A DNA stretch of 64,000 nucleotides from Spongilla lacustris (Eukaryota; Porifera; Demospongiae; Spongillida; Spongillidae). Below, one piece after another: positions 35,530 to 58,245 of this stretch (positions within the stretch are counted from its first letter, which is position 1; each line of letters opens with the position of its first letter). The notes under the pieces were generated by a model. That model was not told the DNA's origin, ran no database searches, and saw nothing but the letters and a program-made list of their open reading frames with translations. The stretch covers positions 7,659,534-7,723,533 of the forward strand of contig OX442422.1 in NCBI GenBank assembly GCA_949361645.1, given 5' to 3'. Made by a program: the position numbers and the translations under genes.

Positions 35530-36169
35530 GCCTCGTGCCCAGACCAAGTAGATGTGGGACAGGTTAGTCCTAAGCGAATCCTGCCTGTGTTTGTGGGGGG
35601 AGGAGGGTAGCCTCGTGCCCAGACCCAATGCATTGCAGCTTTAGCTGTAATGTAATTAATCCACAGCTGTGATGCAATGGGTGTGGGCATGAAACTAAGG
35701 GAGGGAGGGGGGGGAGGGGGAGTCTTCTGAAGATTTCAGCATTCAACCTGAACAAGATCATTAACTCACTGCCACAACCCTGCCAAAGTTTCTGTCTTAT
35801 TGTTCATGTTAAACAAAATCCTCTTTGATATTGTAAATTCACCAAATACTGTAACACACACTGATGTGGTCTTTGCATCTGTTGTACACATATGATTTGT
35901 CCATTTTGCAGATTGGGATCAACGTTCCAATACCAGTTCCCTTGCCCATGTTTTCGTTCACTGGATCGCGAGGGTCATTCAGAGGTGACACACATTTCTA
36001 TGGCAAGCAGGTAGGGAGTTGAGAGGAGCGACTTTTGGTCTAGTTCATTGCTGTGTATTTATTATTGCAGGGTGTTCAATTCTACACTCAAATTAAAACC
36101 ATAACCAGTCTGTGGAAGCAGGAGGACGCCAGCGGAGCAATGCCCACGGTCATGCCCACACTGAAGTGA
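31239..36169 (+). CDS. ALDH6A1: Methylmalonate-semialdehyde dehydrogenase (acylating), mitochondrial
   Basis: Fifteen exons keep one frame: 31239-31268, 31322-31363, 31445-31519, 31589-31750, 32092-32170, 32619-32773, 33268-33415, 33642-33763, 34675-34734, 34788-34917, 35011-35108, 35171-35329, 35379-35483, 35912-36010, 36071-36169. The 520-residue product is close to the usual 520-535. It oxidises malonate and methylmalonate semialdehydes to acetyl-CoA and propionyl-CoA in valine and thymine breakdown. The start gives an arginine-rich presequence ([20 protein letters not shown]). Visible motifs are [12 protein letters not shown], the NAD-site [11 protein letters not shown], catalytic cysteine in [10 protein letters not shown] (about residue 304) and PFGP-type EEIFGPVL. 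Introns 1 and 7 appear to use GC donors (GCAAGT, GCCAGT). Exons 1-2 are less certain than the rest. Confidence 0.96.
31751..32060 (+). repeat. GT / GTGTAC microsatellite at the exon 4 donor
   Basis: The repeat begins at the first base of the intron, so the splice donor GTGTGT is itself the first repeat unit. It becomes a GTGTAC/GTATGT mix before the next exon. Confidence 0.95.
32940..33215 (+). repeat. Degenerate 30-bp repeat in ALDH6A1 intron 6
   Basis: Copies of GGTGGCTTTATTTGGAATGA plus TGTAAAGC recur about eight times with gaps and substitutions. A poly-G run lies just upstream at about 32811-32829. Confidence 0.75.
33770..33975 (+). repeat. CATA array followed by AAT array (ALDH6A1 intron 8)
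   Basis: About 170 bp of (CATA)n is followed by (AAT)n of about 30 bp. A second (CATA)n/(CA)n block occupies 34488-34630 of the same intron. The DNA between them (34010-34480) shows no supported exon. Confidence 0.95.
35484..35572 (+). repeat. Poly-G run with duplicated exon 13 junction
   Basis: After the exon 13 donor comes about 38 G. The last 20 bases of the exon plus donor (ACCAAGTAGATGTGGGACAG, then GTTAGT) are then repeated exactly at about 35544-35569. This creates a decoy exon end 86 bp downstream. Confidence 0.85.
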
Positions 36170-36308
36170 AGCACATAGACTGTTTATTAGCGTTATTGAT
36201 GTTGTACGTGCCGTTAATTAGTGTTATCTAAATTAACGTTTTAAAGGTGAAACATTTTTCGATTATAGGCGTTGTCTTAGAACAGTTGTTTAGATACCCG
36301 GACGAGTT

Positions 36309-37160
36309 ATGGTAAGTCAATATATATGTATATTTTTGTGGGTGTTCCGCCGCAGTCAGGCTAATTCCACACTTGTGATCCGAGTTACACACGAACCTTG
36401 ACAACAATACTTCTCTGTCGGTCAGATTCGGTTTATTTTGATTCAAAATCGAGCCGGGAAGACTCGACTTGCGAAATGGTACATGCATTTTGTGGACGAG
36501 GAAAAACAAAAGCTGATAGAAGAGGTGCACGCCCTGGTCACAATACGGGACGCCAAGCATACTAACTTCGTAGCTGTGAGTTTATACGCGTAGGTGTGGC
36601 ACGTGGCCCGCCTATTTCAAGACGACACCCCAGTTACATATTGTGTGTCCCCATTGCAGTTTCGAGATTTCAAAATTGTCTATCGACGATACGCCGGTCT
36701 GTATTTCTGCGTGTGCGTGGATCTAGAAGACAACAACTTGGCGTATCTGGAAGCGATACACAACTTCGTCGAGGTAAGACCATTTGATTTAATTTCTACG
36801 AATATTATGCAAGTTGCCCGAATGAGCTAGAGTATGTATCTAGGGCAACATGCCAGAGCTTATAAGAAGGCAGACCAGATGATTGAATGTGCCCCTCCTT
36901 CCCTTTCATGACATACTGCCTTCCTTCCTCGTAGGTATTGAACGAATTCTTTCAGAATGTGTGTGAGCTTGACCTGGTGTTCAACTTCTACAAGGTATCA
37001 CCAACAACCAGTGTGACATACTATGTACAGTATTTTATTCATCACATTTCCTCTATAGGTGTATTGTGTAGTTGACGAAATGTTCCTGGGCGGTGAGATA
37101 CGGGAGACCAGCCAGACCAGGGTACTGCAGCAGCTTCAGCACTTGAACACTCTGGACTAG
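36309..37160 (+). CDS. AP2S1: AP-2 complex subunit sigma
   Basis: Five exons: 36309-36311 (the ATG alone), 36426-36575, 36660-36773, 36935-36994 and 37059-37160. They join in frame to 142 residues, the standard length for this small adaptin. The sequence is recognisable from end to end: [86 protein letters not shown]. The protein is the small core subunit of the AP-2 clathrin adaptor at the plasma membrane and helps bind dileucine cargo signals. The gene starts only 139 bp after the ALDH6A1 stop, with no AATAAA between them. Confidence 0.98.
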
Positions 37161-37482
37161 ATACCCTCCCCTCCTTCCCAGTCATTAGCTCGCCTCCTTT
37201 AGCTGTCCATCGTACCTGTTCGTTTACAAATTGTGTAAAAAGGTTCTGTTTCTAATTCGCAAAATTTTTTGGTTACAAACATGCACACCCCCCCCCCCCC
37301 CCCCCCCCCCATCCAATCATCTCCACATCTGGTCAATCATATGTGTGGTTAAATACAGATAATTAATGATGCACACTGTTTTAAAAGTGCACAACCCACA
37401 TACCACAAAACACAGACAAACATTAAGATTCATGTGCCAGTGGAGTGGGGAGGAGTCACATGTCTGACTCTTAGCACACACC
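37161..37482. other. Tail-to-tail spacer between AP2S1 and the ABCB6-like gene
   Basis: The spacer contains a C-run of about 30 at 37281-37310. No AATAAA is visible for either gene on either strand. No coding frame is supported. Confidence 0.6.
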
Positions 37483-40098
37483 TCATACTGCAGCCTCCTC
37501 ACTCTTCTCCCCTCCTCCCCCTCCTCCTGTGACCAGACTCTTCTGCTGGTGGTCCCACATGGACCAGTACACGCCCCCAGCTTCGAGCAGCTCCTTGTGC
37601 GTCCCCCTCTCGCATATCTCCCCCTCCTTCAGCACCAGGATCTGGTCGGCATGGATGATGGTGGACAGGCGGTGGGCCACGATGATGGTGGTCCTACCCT
37701 TGCACACCTCCATCAGCGACCGCTGTATGTTCCTCTCCGTCTCCGTATCCAAGGCCGACGTAGCCTCGTCCAGGAGGATGATGGCGGGGGACTTGAGGAT
37801 GGTGCGGGCAATGGCCACCCTCTGCTTCTCCCCGCCGCTCAGCTTCAGCCCCCTCTCGCCAACCACAGTCTGGTACTGGAGCGGGAACCCGATTATCTTC
37901 CCGTGGATGTCGGCGTGGGCAGCAGCCGTCTCGGCAGCTTGGTCCGAGGCCTCTATCTTGCCGTAGCGGATGTTGTACAGGATGGTCTCGTTGAAGAGGA
38001 CCGTGTCCTGGGGCACCACCCCTATGCTCTGCCGCAGGCTGGCCTGCTGCACCGACCTCACATCCTGCCCGTCGATGAGGATGGCCCCCTCTTGGATGTC
38101 GTAGAACCTGAACAGGAGGCGCACGATGGTGCTCTTGCCTGCACCGCTCGGGCCGACCAGGGCAAACGTCTCGCCCGAGTTGAGGGAGAAGGAGACGTTC
38201 TTGAGTATGGGCTTCTCTGGCATGTAGTGGAAGGAGACCCCCCTGAATTCGATCTTCCCCTCGCTAATCGCCAGCGGCGGGGCATTGGGCAGGTCCTTCA
38301 CCTCCTTCTCAACGCCCAGGAGGTCGAACATGTTCTCCATGTCGATGAAGGCCTGCTGTATCATCTGGTAGTAGGACCCGAAGTAGTTGAGTGGCGAGTA
38401 GAGCTGTATGAGGTAGGTGTTGAACAGGATGAAGTCCCCTATGGTGAGGGCACCCTGGATCACCCTGTAGGCGCACAGAAGGGACCCCACCAGCAGGCCC
38501 AGGGTGATGGCAATGTTCTGGGCAAAGTTGAGAATGTTCATACTGGCCATCGACTTCCATTCCGCGCTCTGGTACCCGAGGATGGCAGCGTTCAACCTTC
38601 CCACCTCAAAGTCCTCCGCGCCGTAGTACTTGACTGTCTCAAAGTTGAGCAGGGAATCCACGGCCTTGGTACGAGTCTCGTTGTCCTTCTGGTTCATCAC
38701 GCGCCTGTACTTTGTCCTCCATTCAGTGATGTGTATGGTGACGAGGATGTAGATCACCATGGTGACAAACACGATCAGCCCAAACCAGCCGTCGAAGGCC
38801 ACCACAAAGTACACCACCGCTATCCCTATGTCCACGAAGGTCGGGGCCACGTTGAACAGGATGTAGTTGAGGAGGTTGTTGACGGAGGAGGTGCCCCTGT
38901 CCATCACCCCTAGGACCTCCCCCGTCTTGCGCCCGAGGTGCCAACGGAGGGAGAGGTCGTGGAGGTGCCTGTACAGGCTCACCTGCATGGCCCTGGTGGT
39001 GTACTGCTGCACGGGTATCCACAGGTAGCTGCGGTAGTTGTTCAGGAACCCCATGGAGCCCACGGAGCCGCCCTGGAGGAAGCGGAGCGCCACGTAGCCC
39101 GTGATGGAGAGGATGAAGCTGGTGGGGAAGACGGGGTTGCTTTCCGCGGGGGTCGTCCCGTTGGGCGGGGAATAGTAGGTCAGCTGGTCGGTGATGGTCT
39201 TGTAGAACACGGGGACGTAGACGTTCACCACGCGACCGGCCCCTAGCAACAAGAGGCAGACCAATACACGCAGCTGGAGGAGGTAGTGACCCTTGGGCCA
39301 CACGTAGGGAAAGATGAGTTTGGTCTTGCGCCAGAAGTCATTGAAGGCAGAAGCATTGGTGTGTACCTTGGCGAAAGTGCCCGAGCGCGCATCGTGGGCG
39401 GCAGAGCCAGAGGCAGGAGGCGCCGCCCCCTTTGTGCCCTTGGAGGGAGGCGATTCGTCCTCGCTGTCGTCCGCTGCTTCGATGAGAAGTGTGTAAGGTG
39501 AGCGGCGCCTCAGGAGCGGGGGGAGAAAACTGAGAGCCAATATGGTCACCATCAGGGCGGCGCGAGCAATAAACAGCGCCAAGTCAGAGACGTCGGCCCG
39601 GCAGTGGAGCTTCCACCACCAGTACGGGTTGTTCCACGATACCACGTCCAGACACAGCCAGAGAGCGCTCAGTAGCCAGAAGAACATCAAGGTGTAGCCG
39701 TGGAAGCGACCAAGTAGAATGCGCCGGCTCTCCTTCGCTACCAGTGTGGCCGCGAACGTCCACGACGCAATGCCCAGGCCATCCACGACCAGGGTGGAAC
39801 CGTACACTTCGTCACCTGCGATGCCCAGCGCGCCTCTGACAGCTACGTCGACTGCGTATGTCAACGCCGTGAGGACGCAGGCAGCGCACTCAGCAATCAC
39901 GGTTCTGGACGAGATGCATCTGAAGTAACTGCCGCTTTTTTGACTTTGGTCCTTCTTTTCAAATACTATCCCCGTGAACCCAAGGAGGAGTATAACGCCG
40001 CCACACACGATAGAGCACACTAGGTCCAGAAAGCATCTGGAAAAACCACCGTCCACCCAGGGGGTCGTGTACGTATCTCCCGGCGTACAGATGTGCAT
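37483..40098 (-). CDS. ABCB6: ABCB6-type half ABC transporter, intronless
   Basis: One uninterrupted frame of 871 codons. An N-terminal multi-helix extension (TMD0, about residues 20-205) and an acidic/alanine-rich linker (ADDSEDESPPSKG) precede a six-helix ABC exporter domain (about 265-590) and an ATP-binding domain. Motifs: Walker A GPSGAGKST (about 649), signature LSGGEKQR (about 753), Walker B IILLDEATSALD (about 775) and H-loop VAHRLST (about 808). TMD0 plus this order is typical of ABCB6/HMT1 proteins, which transport porphyrins or metal-thiol complexes at mitochondrial, lysosomal or plasma membranes; which substrate applies here is unknown. It is much more GC-rich than its surroundings and lacks introns, unlike both neighbours. 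No poly-A tract marks it as a recent retrocopy. Confidence 0.93.
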   Translation of the reverse strand: MHICTPGDTYTTPWVDGGFSRCFLDLVCSIVCGGVILLLGFTGIVFEKKDQSQKSGSYFRCISSRTVIAECAACVLTALTYAVDVAVRGALGIAGDEVYGSTLVVDGLGIASWTFAATLVAKESRRILLGRFHGYTLMFFWLLSALWLCLDVVSWNNPYWWWKLHCRADVSDLALFIARAALMVTILALSFLPPLLRRRSPYTLLIEAADDSEDESPPSKGTKGAAPPASGSAAHDARSGTFAKVHTNASAFNDFWRKTKLIFPYVWPKGHYLLQLRVLVCLLLLGAGRVVNVYVPVFYKTITDQLTYYSPPNGTTPAESNPVFPTSFILSITGYVALRFLQGGSVGSMGFLNNYRSYLWIPVQQYTTRAMQVSLYRHLHDLSLRWHLGRKTGEVLGVMDRGTSSVNNLLNYILFNVAPTFVDIGIAVVYFVVAFDGWFGLIVFVTMVIYILVTIHITEWRTKYRRVMNQKDNETRTKAVDSLLNFETVKYYGAEDFEVGRLNAAILGYQSAEWKSMASMNILNFAQNIAITLGLLVGSLLCAYRVIQGALTIGDFILFNTYLIQLYSPLNYFGSYYQMIQQAFIDMENMFDLLGVEKEVKDLPNAPPLAISEGKIEFRGVSFHYMPEKPILKNVSFSLNSGETFALVGPSGAGKSTIVRLLFRFYDIQEGAILIDGQDVRSVQQASLRQSIGVVPQDTVLFNETILYNIRYGKIEASDQAAETAAAHADIHGKIIGFPLQYQTVVGERGLKLSGGEKQRVAIARTILKSPAIILLDEATSALDTETERNIQRSLMEVCKGRTTIIVAHRLSTIIHADQILVLKEGEICERGTHKELLEAGGVYWSMWDHQQKSLVTGGGGGGEKSEEAAV

Positions 40099-40249
40099 AC
40101 TGATGAATACTTATGCTAACGCGTAAAATCTATTTAATGCCCATGCCCACCACATATACAACATATGTACAATGTACCTTAAATTAATTTTAATGTCGAA
40201 ATATTTATGATTTAATGCACAATCGCGTCTTTGCACCATTCATGCAAAA
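40099..40249. promoter_or_regulatory. Probable bidirectional promoter, ABCB6-like / RASGRP
   Basis: Only 151 bp separate the two divergent start codons. The interval is AT-rich (TTAAATTAATTTTAA, AATATTTATGATTTAA) with no obvious TATA/initiator pair. Shared promoter use is inferred from spacing alone. Confidence 0.45.
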
Positions 40250-52612
<12,363 letters not shown>

Positions 52613-52730
52613 CAACAGGCCCATCCCCTCCTTGGTAACCACTCAGCAATATAATTACTTCTATCACGCCATTTTGTGTACCTGTTTTATCACATCCGAT
52701 GTTCCTTATTTTTTATGTGTAGAAACAAAA

Positions 52731-52736
52731 AATAAA
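52731..52736 (+). terminator. Polyadenylation signal AATAAA of RASGRP
   Basis: A canonical AATAAA lies about 120 bp after the RASGRP stop codon in an A-rich context. It is the only canonical signal seen among the four genes of the island. Confidence 0.6.
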
Positions 52737-52739
52737 AAA

Positions 52740-53315
52740 TATAAACGTTGACAATGAAGGAAGTGAATACACCCACATGCTGAAGGCACCAGCTGCAAAG
52801 GTCCTAATGACGTATCTCTGCTGTTTGTAGCCCATTCATATTAAAACCGTGGACAGTCACTTCTGAAATGATATGATATGATATGATATGATATACGACG
52901 ATATACAAGTTAAAAAAAAAAAAAACAAACCAACCACCATAAAACGGGCCCGCTTCCTATAAATATTATGCTCTTTTAAGAATACTGGCACGATCAAAAT
53001 ATATATATGAGTTCCACAGGTCCATTAACCTCACATCATACTGTCACTATAGTTGTAGCCCATGAATGTGATTACAACTACATGTATCCGTGCGCGGCTG
53101 TACTGTCAATGTAAATTGACACGTAAGTGATGTTCTATTCACTAAATTCAGGTTGAACCTGCCATACACTGATGCAGCTCAGATAGCTCAACTCAGTGTC
53201 TTCCACCCCCCCTTAATTGGACCTTTTCATTTAAGGCCTAGGAATGTTTGCGCGTCAACGTGACGTCATAATTAGAAGTGACGTTACATCCGGAGTACAT
53301 CCGCCGAATGCAGTA
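52740..53315. other. Intergenic DNA, no gene seen
   Basis: Contains a short (ATATG)5 array at about 52872-52895 and an A-run at 52913. No supported frame. Confidence 0.5.
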
Positions 53316-54807
53316 CAGTGGAAACCATCACACTTGCTCCTATAATTTTTTTGTACTGTTATTTTGTTCACTTGAATATATTTCAATAACAATGAGATCA
53401 AATGGAAATCTGACAACGCAGGTATAGTTTACAACTATTTTTCAATATATACTGAAAGTTAAAAAGCATCACGTGACTATTTACTTTTGTTATTAACACT
53501 TGTTGTGACCCCAGTACAAAAAAAATTGTGAACATAATTCCTCCTCCTGTAGGCAATAGATCTTGACCATATTCGCAATGCATCTAAAGAACAAGCATTA
53601 GCAACCTTTGGCCGAGTCGGTTTTTAAGTCCGGTAAATAGTTACGGTATTATCGAGCTAGGTATGCGTTTTTAGCTCGTAAAAGCTTAGCGATGCTATTT
53701 CGTAGTACGCTCTCACTGGACTGCTATATTTCGCTTCCGAGTCGTCACATGTTAGATCTATCGCGAAATCGTACTTGGGAGGCAATAGACCCTTCTTTGC
53801 CGTTAAAAAAGTGCCATCAGAGCTGAGTACCTGAAAACCTCCGCCATATCGCGATGAATTACATTTGAAACGTCATCATTTCGTCATTTTGTATCGTGAA
53901 TATATTTATAATGTGACCGAATGGATGCAAGGGATTGTGAAAATGGTTCTTAACCTAGCGATGCTGCATCTTGCAGCCACTCACGGCGAACGTTTAGTAA
54001 ATCAGTAGCATCAAATTGGGAAGCTTTATGGACCATCAAGACATTCGCCAAGGCTAGCGTTCTATCACCCAAAGCTTCGAATCCTAGATGGCAGCTTCCA
54101 AATAGCTAATTGGGTACGCTTCCCTTCCAGCTTTAGAGTTGCCTCTTGCTTTTTGACGTTTCTTGTAACCTGCCCAATTTGATGCTATATTATCTCTGCC
54201 GATACGTCACATTATAAATATATTCACGATACAAAATGATGCAATGATGACGTTTCAAATGTAATTCATCGCGATATGGCGGAGGTTTTCAGGTACTCAG
54301 CTCTGATGGCACTTTTTTAACGGCAAAGAAGGGTCTATTGCCTCCCAAGTACGATTTCGCGATAGATCTAACATGTGACGACTCGGAAGCGAAATATAGC
54401 AGTCCAGTGAGAGCGTACTACGAAATAGCATCGCTAAGCTTTTACGAGCTAAAAACGCATATCTAGCTCGATAATACCGTAACTATTTACCGGACTTAAA
54501 AACCGACTCGGCCAAAGGTTGCTAATGCTTGTTCTTTAGATATATTGCGAATATGGTCAAGATCTATTGCCTACAGGAGAAGGAATTATGCTCACAATTT
54601 TTTTTGTACTGGGGTCACAACAAGTGTTAATAACAAAAGTAAATAGTCACGTGATGCTTTTTAACTTTCAGTATATATTGAAAAATAGTTGTACACTATA
54701 CCTGCCTTGTCAGATTTTCATTTGATCTCATTGTTATTGAAATATATTCAAGTGAACAAAATAACAGTACAAAAAAATTATAGGAGCAAGTGTGATGGTT
54801 TCCACTG
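53316..54807. mobile_element. Non-autonomous ISL2EU-type derivative, 1.49 kb
   Basis: Ends CAGTGGAAACCATCACACTTG match the 17120-22791 element and are flanked by TA (53314-53315 and 54808-54809). Inverted arms of about 600 bp are separated by about 290 bp. The arms resemble the arms of the full element throughout (for example GTAAATAGTCACGTGATGC). The middle keeps remnants of its internal palindrome but no coding sequence. Confidence 0.85.
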
Positions 54808-54809
54808 TA

Positions 54810-56081
54810 GTTCCTTGTTACAGTGGTAGAATACTTTTTTTTTATGTGAGAAGAGCAGTAATGCTTCCTGGAATCTACCACCCTATCCATTTGCCTGCGT
54901 AGGTATGAAAGTGCGCGCTTTTAGAATGTCATGGAACGGCTCATTTAGTGATGCTCTGGGTATATCGTATTGTGTTAGTTCAACCGAAGTACTGGGTTTT
55001 TCGCAAATGCATTCACTGGACGCCATCCTTCAGAAACTTTGAACGAGAATGCGAAGCATGATCACAACATGTACCTGGAGGGTCCTCCATGCTGCATTCA
55101 TCATTTCTTACATCAAATCTCAAAGAGTTTGAAGCCAACTAAGCCAACACACGCGATAATACACGCACACCATAGCCAAACGTGCGAAGAATGTACTCCG
55201 GATGTTGACGTCACGTGTAATCAACACTAATTGCATTCCTTGCGCCCTTAAATGAAAAGGTCCATTATAATTATATCTGCGGGTAGCAAGCATTTTAAAT
55301 GAGTCCACGTAATAACTAGGAGAGTACTTAAAGCAAATGATGTGGCGACTTGGAAAAAAAAAACAAACAAAAAAACATAAAAAAAGACCGTCTTTGCCTT
55401 CTGTCGTTGCACAGGTCCAGAATCGAGATAAACATGTATGTGAAGCTACGACAGACGAGAATTTATGCATGATGAGGCGAGAAGGAGGGGCATATATGCA
55501 TGTCTCTATAGAACCAATTTATTTGTAACAATCTGCTCCAGAAGTTACACGCGCGTTCGTATTCAGGTATGAATATTATAACTGCGGGGTACTGAAGTTT
55601 TAAAAGCATTCATCTTTCAAAAAGAAACACTATACTATAATACAACCGTTTGTTGTTTCATGATCAGCTTGATGGTCTCCTACACAGAGCATTTTATGAA
55701 GCATATATAAATTATACGTATACCTGTAGCTAACCTTGTGTTTTTGCATAGGTTTGTGAGGCTTCTTGAGTGAAATGGTGATGTGGTCTAGGGTTTGATG
55801 ATGGAGCACGCACTGAAATTTTTAGCATGTTTTCAGTCCTATGTTCCTGTGCATTTCTTTCTTGTTTTAATTATATGGTTATGTAACTTATTAACTTCGT
55901 GAAAAATAATTTATATATATATATAATTATATATGTATATATATATCTTTTCACTGGGCCAAACCTTACTTAATATCACAACTGTAGCCTAGTGTTGATG
56001 TTCCCCTGTAAACACCAAATCTTAAAACTAATTTTTTAAAAGATGCTGAAGACCCTATCTTATGCTGTTAAAACCGGTATA
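54810..56081. other. AT-rich intergenic DNA, no gene seen
   Basis: Short frames at 55039-55230 and 55337-55528 have no recognisable features. A (TA)n stretch lies at 55912-55946. Confidence 0.5.
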
Positions 56082-57409
56082 ATGTAACGCAATTGATACG
56101 TGATCACATCGCTCAGCCCAGTGTGTAACCGCAGAAGTAAATCATAAAAAAAAAGAAAAAAAAAAAGAAGCGATATTGGTCTTATGCGGATGTATTTTTA
56201 GAAGCGGACTAATGCGATTATTTGTCGAAGTGGGAATCTAGCGGGGCAGTCAAGTTATCAAACCTGCATCATGGGAGGGCCCAAACCCTTATTTTGCCAA
56301 ACTCCTAGGGTGAAAAATCACCAATCTTTGCAGGATTCGAACTCGTTACCCCGTGATTCAGAACCACTGAATTTAGCGTTTCAGCCAAATGACTAGTTAT
56401 GAATATGATATGCTAAAACTAGTTTTAGCTACATCAGATCCATTAATCCACATGCATTGTGCCGCTACTTTCGGGGAGAGTACTGTATGTTATCAATGCA
56501 GCCCTGGCAACAGACAGGGGTTGATTCAAGATGATGTATCGCCTTTTCAGTGAAGGATCTACTTGCAGGGGGGGATGAGAAGGTCTTGGCATCAGACATG
56601 CCAGCAAAACAAAAATGCAGACATTGTAGGAAATGTTTTAGTTTCTGGGCCTCGAGGCTCTGCGCCTGACCACACTTCCTACGTGTCTGATCAAAGTTTG
56701 CCGGCCCCCACTTTTAAACTCCTTCCTACGCCGCTGTCTCTGCGTGACGTGACACCAAATTAAAGTTGGCCAGTGGTGCACGTGCACCTTGGTTATCAGC
56801 ATTGTGTACAAACGATCTATAATATCTTGCATCCAATGGCAAACCTTCTTTGCTTGGTCGCTTTCGACTCCGAAGCTCCATCTGGTCAGTCCAGAATAAC
56901 TTCAACGTCAAAAGAACCAGTGAACTATAATATTGATTTTGACGTTATGGATTTGCTACATAGGCCTACCTGCTATTGAAAGATTTGACTTTAAATTTTG
57001 TGTATAGGCACCTTGCAATTCGGACCTGATGTAGGTAAAAGTAGTTTTAGCATATCATATTCATAACTAGTCATTTGGCTGAAACGCTAAATTAAGTGGT
57101 TCTGAATCACGGGGTAGCGAGAATCCTGCAAAGATTGGTGATTTTTCACCCGAGGAGTTTGGCAAAATAAGGGTTTGGGCCCGCCTCTCATCCTCCCATG
57201 ATGCAGGTTTGACAACTCAGTTGACTGCCCTGCTAGATTCCCACTTCGACAAATAATCGCATTAGTCCCGCTTCACATCCGCATAAGGCCTACTGATAAT
57301 ACATGTATAGCATTTTTGTTTTCTTTTTTGCTTTTAAAAAAAAAAAGATTTACTTCTGCAGTTACACACTGGGCTGAGCGATGTGATCACGTATTATTTG
57401 CGTTACATT
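56082..57409. mobile_element. Inverted-repeat element with tRNA-like arm segments
   Basis: About 345 bp at 56082-56425 return as reverse complement at 57053-57409. Landmarks are GTGATCACATCGCTCAGCCCAG at the outer side (quoted as GTGATCACATCGCTC and GCCCAG) and TAGTTATGAATATGATATGC at the inner side. The 630-bp centre has no recognised gene. Each arm contains a tRNA-like segment. Confidence 0.65.
56329..56398 (-). other. tRNA-like (SINE-type) segment
   Basis: On the minus strand it reads TTTGGCTGAAACGCTAA, then TGGTTCTGAATCACGGGGTA and GAGTTCGAATCCTGC, resembling a polymerase III A box and B box. The partner in the right arm (57068-57130) lacks four bases of the B box (GCGAGAATCC). The acceptor stem does not pair convincingly, so it is not called as a functional tRNA. 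Confidence 0.35.
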
Positions 57410-57417
57410 ATCCGCCA

Positions 57418-57667
57418 CACTGTAAAAGATGAGTGCTATCCAAACACGTCTTGCGGTGTTGTAAAAGCACTAACGGTGTGCTGTGGAAGCACTTGTTATA
57501 TTCACAACACGTAGATGATATTAAGCTTACATGTAAGGACGATACAATCGTATTCATTACTCCACACACATTCACATATCAAATGTAAACTGTGAGCACC
57601 AAATTTTGGTGTCCACTGTGCACAACACCAATTTGGTGCTCCAAGAGCACAGAAATTTTTTACAGTG
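57418..57667. mobile_element. 250-bp MITE
   Basis: Ends are CACTGTAAAA and TTTTACAGTG, and the interior repeats 'aagcac' and 'ttggtgctcc' type words as imperfect inverted copies. No coding capacity. A two-base CA flank on each side may be the target duplication. Confidence 0.6.
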
Positions 57668-58240
57668 CATTGTACTGAGAGGTATTTTAATAACTGTTAG
57701 CTCAAAACCTTACTGATAGATGACCCTAGCTTCAATCCTACAATGTCTCTGTTTCTCATCAGTCATCATACACTAAGGTCTCTCTCTTAGGGTCTATCTA
57801 CAGGCCCATAGGCTGGCCAGGAGATGAGAGGGGGAGGGGTTGGGAAAACAATACTGAAGGGTGTATGGAAGTAACATCATTAACATGTACAGAGAGGAAT
57901 GATTTTTATACTGCATGTAGGGGGTGGAGGGGCCAGCACAGTCCCCTCTCGGCCAGATGGAGAAACGCTGTAAGCTCCTTCATCGCAACCGCTTTGCAAG
58001 TCTTGCAATTTTGCATGTACTCAGTTGAAAAAAAATTACGACGTTTCAATCCTAAGGTACTGATTGTCCAGTTTTACAACCAAATAATGAAACTGTGGTA
58101 CTAGCCTTCCTTTGCAGTAGTAAATAGGACTATATAGAAGAGGAAGACTTTAACCACATCTGCTTTCATGTATATCTGTAACTGTAATGTGAGTTGCCAT
58201 GCGTGCATACAGTTATTGCATTGTGCATTGCCCCAGCAGC
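57668..58240. other. Intergenic DNA, no gene seen
   Basis: One short frame (57865-58104) without features. Nothing else is supported. Confidence 0.5.
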
Positions 58241-58245
58241 TTTGC

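Noticed and set aside
37549..38913. 454-codon plus-strand frame opposite the ABCB6-like gene
   Set aside because: It is an antisense shadow of a GC-rich coding sequence with no domain or start context of its own.
39286..39501. Small plus-strand frames opposite the ABCB6 linker
   Set aside because: Antisense to the acidic linker of the transporter, with no support.
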